A stretch of 64,000 nt of DNA, taken from Propioniciclava tarda (lineage in GTDB: Bacteria; Actinomycetota; Actinomycetes; Propionibacteriales; Propionibacteriaceae). The notes below the pieces were generated by a model that was given only the letters and a program-made list of their open reading frames with translations, was not told the origin of the DNA and made no database searches. Where the stretch lies: positions 1-64,000 of the forward strand of contig NZ_FXTL01000005.1 in the NCBI RefSeq assembly GCF_900182665.1. Reading direction: 5' to 3'. The position numbers and the translations under genes are program-made. Below, piece by piece: positions 62,064 to 64,000 of this stretch. Each line of letters starts with the position of its first letter. The stretch's first letter is position 1.

Positions 62064-64000
62064 TCAGGCTTGAGCCTTGCTGGCCGCGACCAGGAGCGGC
62101 AGCAGTTCGGCCCCGTAGCGGTCGAGCTTGACCCTTCCCACCCCGCCCACCTTCAGCAGCGCCGCCTCGTCGGTCGGAACGTCCTCGGCGATCGCCATGA
62201 GCGTCGCGTCGGTGAACACCACGAACGCAGGGACGCCCGCGGCGTCCGCCTGCGCCTTCCGCCAGACCTTGAGCGCCTCGAACAGTCCCTCGTCGTAGGA
62301 CGCCGGGCAGTCCATGTGCCGATGCAGCTTGCGCTCGCGTCCGGAGGTCAGCCCCCGCCCGCAGGACCGGCACGTCTCCGACAGCGCGGAGCGGGGGCCC
62401 TGGCGCGTTCGTCGGGACGCCGGGGCGGCCGCCGCCTTCGGCACGGCCACGATCCCGTCGAGGAACCGGCTGGGGGCACGCCGCTGCCCTCCCCCGTTGC
62501 GGGTCGTCGCCCACGAGATCCGCAGGTGCGTCCGGGCCCTGGTGACGCCGACGTAGAACAGGCGGCGCTCCTCGGCCACCTGCTCGGCGGTGGTGGCCAG
62601 CGCGAACGGCAGGCTGCCCTCGCACACGCCCGTGACGGCGACGGCGTCCCATTCGAGGCCCTTGGCTGCGTGCAGGGTCGACAGCGTGACGCCCTGGCCG
62701 GCTGGCGCGTGCTGGCTCGTCCGGCGGGCCTCGAGTTCGTCGTTGAGGTCGGCGAGGGAGGCGTCCGGATGGGCCGCGCAGAAGTCGTCCGCCAGGGACG
62801 CCAGCGCCGACCACGACTCCCAGCGTTCCCGGACCACACCTTGGCCGTCGGGCGGGTCGGGCGTCCAGCCGAGGCCGGCCAGGACGGCCCGGAACTGCGC
62901 GGAAGCAGCATCGTCCGACTGGGTGGTGCGGACGGCCACCGCCAGGGCGTGCAGGGCGCTCTTGACCTCGCCGCGCTCGAAGAAGCCCTCGCTGCCCCGC
63001 GTCGCGTAGGGAATGCCGGCGTCGCTCAACGCCGCCTCCAGCGGCACCGACATCGCATGGATGCGGTAGAGCACGGCCATCTCGCCGTAGGGCACCCCCT
63101 GATCGGCCAGCGCCTTCAGCCAAGCCACCAGCGACCGGGCATCGTCCGGCTCGCTGGCGGCCTGAGCGAACGTCGGCACGGGGCCGGCGGGACGCACGGG
63201 TCGCAACTCGACGCCCGGGCCGTGACCTCGCATCACGGCGTTGGCCAGCGAGATGATTTCGGGGGTGCTGCGGTAGTCGCGGACGAGTTCGATGACCTGG
63301 GCACTGGGGTGGCGGAGCGCGAAGCTCGTCAGGAAGGACGCCTGCGCGCCGGCGAAGCTGTGGATCGTCTGCGCCGGGTCGCCTACCACGCAGAGGTCGT
63401 CGCGGTCGCCGCGCCACAGGTCCAGCAGGGCCTGCTGCAGGGGGCTGACGTCCTGGTACTCGTCCACGACGAACGTGCGGTACTGGCGGCGCACCTCGTG
63501 CGCGACCTCGGGGAACGACGACAACAGTGCGGCGGTGCACAGCAGGATGTCGTCGAAGTCGACGACGCCCCTGGCCGACTTGATCTGCTCGTAGCGGGCC
63601 AGGACGCGGGCCACCTCGTCGGGCGTGCGTCCGGCAACGGCCCGCTGCCGGGTGGGCGCCACCTCGGGGTAGTCGGCGGGCGCGACGTTCGACACTTTCG
63701 CCCACGAGACCTCGCCCGCGAGGTCGCGCAGCAGGGCGGTCTCGGCGGGAAAGCGCTCTCGGCGGGCAGCCTCCGCGACCAGCGCGATGATGCTGTCGGC
63801 GACCGGCGGCAGCGGCGTCCCGTAGGCCTGGGGCCAGAAGTACTGGGCCTGTCGCAGGGCGGCCGAGTGAAAGGTCCGGGCCTGGACGGCGTGTGCGCCG
63901 AGCCTGCGGAGGCGTCCGCGCAACTCGCCCGCCGCGCGCGTGGTGAACGTGAGCGCGAGCACCGCGCGCGGGTCGTACGAGCCGACGGCGACGCCGTAGG
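62064..64000 (-). CDS. uvrD2: UvrD2-like superfamily I DNA helicase (5' end outside window)
   Basis: This is an ATP-dependent 3'-5' helicase of the UvrD/Rep family with a C-terminal HRDC domain, as in M. tuberculosis UvrD2 (Rv3198c). Visible motifs are Ia LTFTTRAAGELR, II FVVDEYQDVSPLQ, III VVGDPAQTIHSFAGA, IV VRDYRS, V STLHAAKGLEWDAV and VI EERRLFYVGVTRA. A Cys/His knuckle (CRSCGRGL...HRHMDC) precedes the HRDC part. The reading frame continues through base 64000, so Walker A and the start are missing. Confidence 0.95.
   Translation of the reverse strand, partial: YGVAVGSYDPRAVLALTFTTRAAGELRGRLRRLGAHAVQARTFHSAALRQAQYFWPQAYGTPLPPVADSIIALVAEAARRERFPAETALLRDLAGEVSWAKVSNVAPADYPEVAPTRQRAVAGRTPDEVARVLARYEQIKSARGVVDFDDILLCTAALLSSFPEVAHEVRRQYRTFVVDEYQDVSPLQQALLDLWRGDRDDLCVVGDPAQTIHSFAGAQASFLTSFALRHPSAQVIELVRDYRSTPEIISLANAVMRGHGPGVELRPVRPAGPVPTFAQAASEPDDARSLVAWLKALADQGVPYGEMAVLYRIHAMSVPLEAALSDAGIPYATRGSEGFFERGEVKSALHALAVAVRTTQSDDAASAQFRAVLAGLGWTPDPPDGQGVVRERWESWSALASLADDFCAAHPDASLADLNDELEARRTSQHAPAGQGVTLSTLHAAKGLEWDAVAVTGVCEGSLPFALATTAEQVAEERRLFYVGVTRARTHLRISWATTRNGGGQRRAPSRFLDGIVAVPKAAAAPASRRTRQGPRSALSETCRSCGRGLTSGRERKLHRHMDCPASYDEGLFEALKVWRKAQADAAGVPAFVVFTDATLMAIAEDVPTDEAALLKVGGVGRVKLDRYGAELLPLLVAASKAQA

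Noticed and set aside
62017-63705. 562-codon open frame overlapping uvrD2 on the same strand
   Set aside because: Alternative frame of a gene with all helicase motifs in the other frame; Arg/Gly-rich translation.

Overview
The window is a high-GC chromosomal segment of an actinobacterium, most probably a member of the Propionibacteriaceae. It carries a methylmalonyl-CoA epimerase whose metal ligands fit the Propionibacterium shermanii enzyme, a cob(I)alamin adenosyltransferase, a PPA1309-family protein, WhiB1, NucS, the actinobacterial fused 2-oxoglutarate decarboxylase/dehydrogenase Kgd, the micro-protein bL37 and many leaderless genes. I see no transposase, prophage, CRISPR array or rRNA. 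Two tRNAs are present: Arg-CCG and initiator Met.

Layout. 1-7.2 kb: glycogen/alpha-glucan genes (maltokinase end with a probable frameshift, glgB, Nudix protein; reductase and YbbN-like protein on the minus strand; phosphoglucomutase). 7.2-14.3 kb: small membrane/PH-domain pair, methylmalonyl-CoA epimerase, DivIVA-like coiled-coil protein, AI-2E exporter, nucS, hydrolase, lipoprotein cyclophilin and pduO. 14.3-32.5 kb, all minus strand: lysA-hom-thrH, rho, rpmE-prfA-prmC-sua5, a polyprenyl-phosphate sugar transferase, an AtpI-like protein, the complete F1Fo ATP synthase operon atpBEFHAGDC, and a DUF2550 gene. 32.6-37.1 kb: tRNA-Arg, kgd and a membrane protein. 37.3-41.2 kb: whiB1, a patch of decayed genes, pdtaS, bL37, rsrA and sigR. 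41.3-46.3 kb: DoxX protein, aroA-rsgA-hisN, serA. 46.3-51.3 kb: a five-gene peptide/nickel-type ABC importer. 51.4-64 kb: tRNA-fMet, a secreted low-complexity protein, an M16 peptidase pair, UPF0182-PPA1309-ylbL, a DUF2342 zincin-like protein, a YgjP-type metallopeptidase, DUF5679, and uvrD2 running off the end.

Much of this follows the gene order recalled for Mycobacterium tuberculosis (Rv1326c back to Rv1293, Rv3219-Rv3228 and Rv3193c-Rv3198c). The departures therefore stand out: thrH where thrC-thrB normally lie, a PF02397 sugar transferase where wecA/rfe normally lies, and gene debris between whiB1 and pdtaS.

The most unusual signal is genome-style rather than a gene. The heptamer GGCGTCC/GGACGCC is about ten-fold over-represented (36 hand-counted copies in the first 7.3 kb against about 3.6 expected from base composition). 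It is balanced between strands, and it occurs as inverted pairs that form hairpins at gene ends. This resembles DNA-uptake-sequence behaviour. Other points are a set of leaderless starts (TAnnnT placed 6-8 nt before the start codon), a sigma-R-type autoregulatory promoter giving a leaderless long SigR isoform, and a strong promoter followed by a hairpin with a T-run upstream of DUF5679 that could make a small RNA or an attenuated leader.
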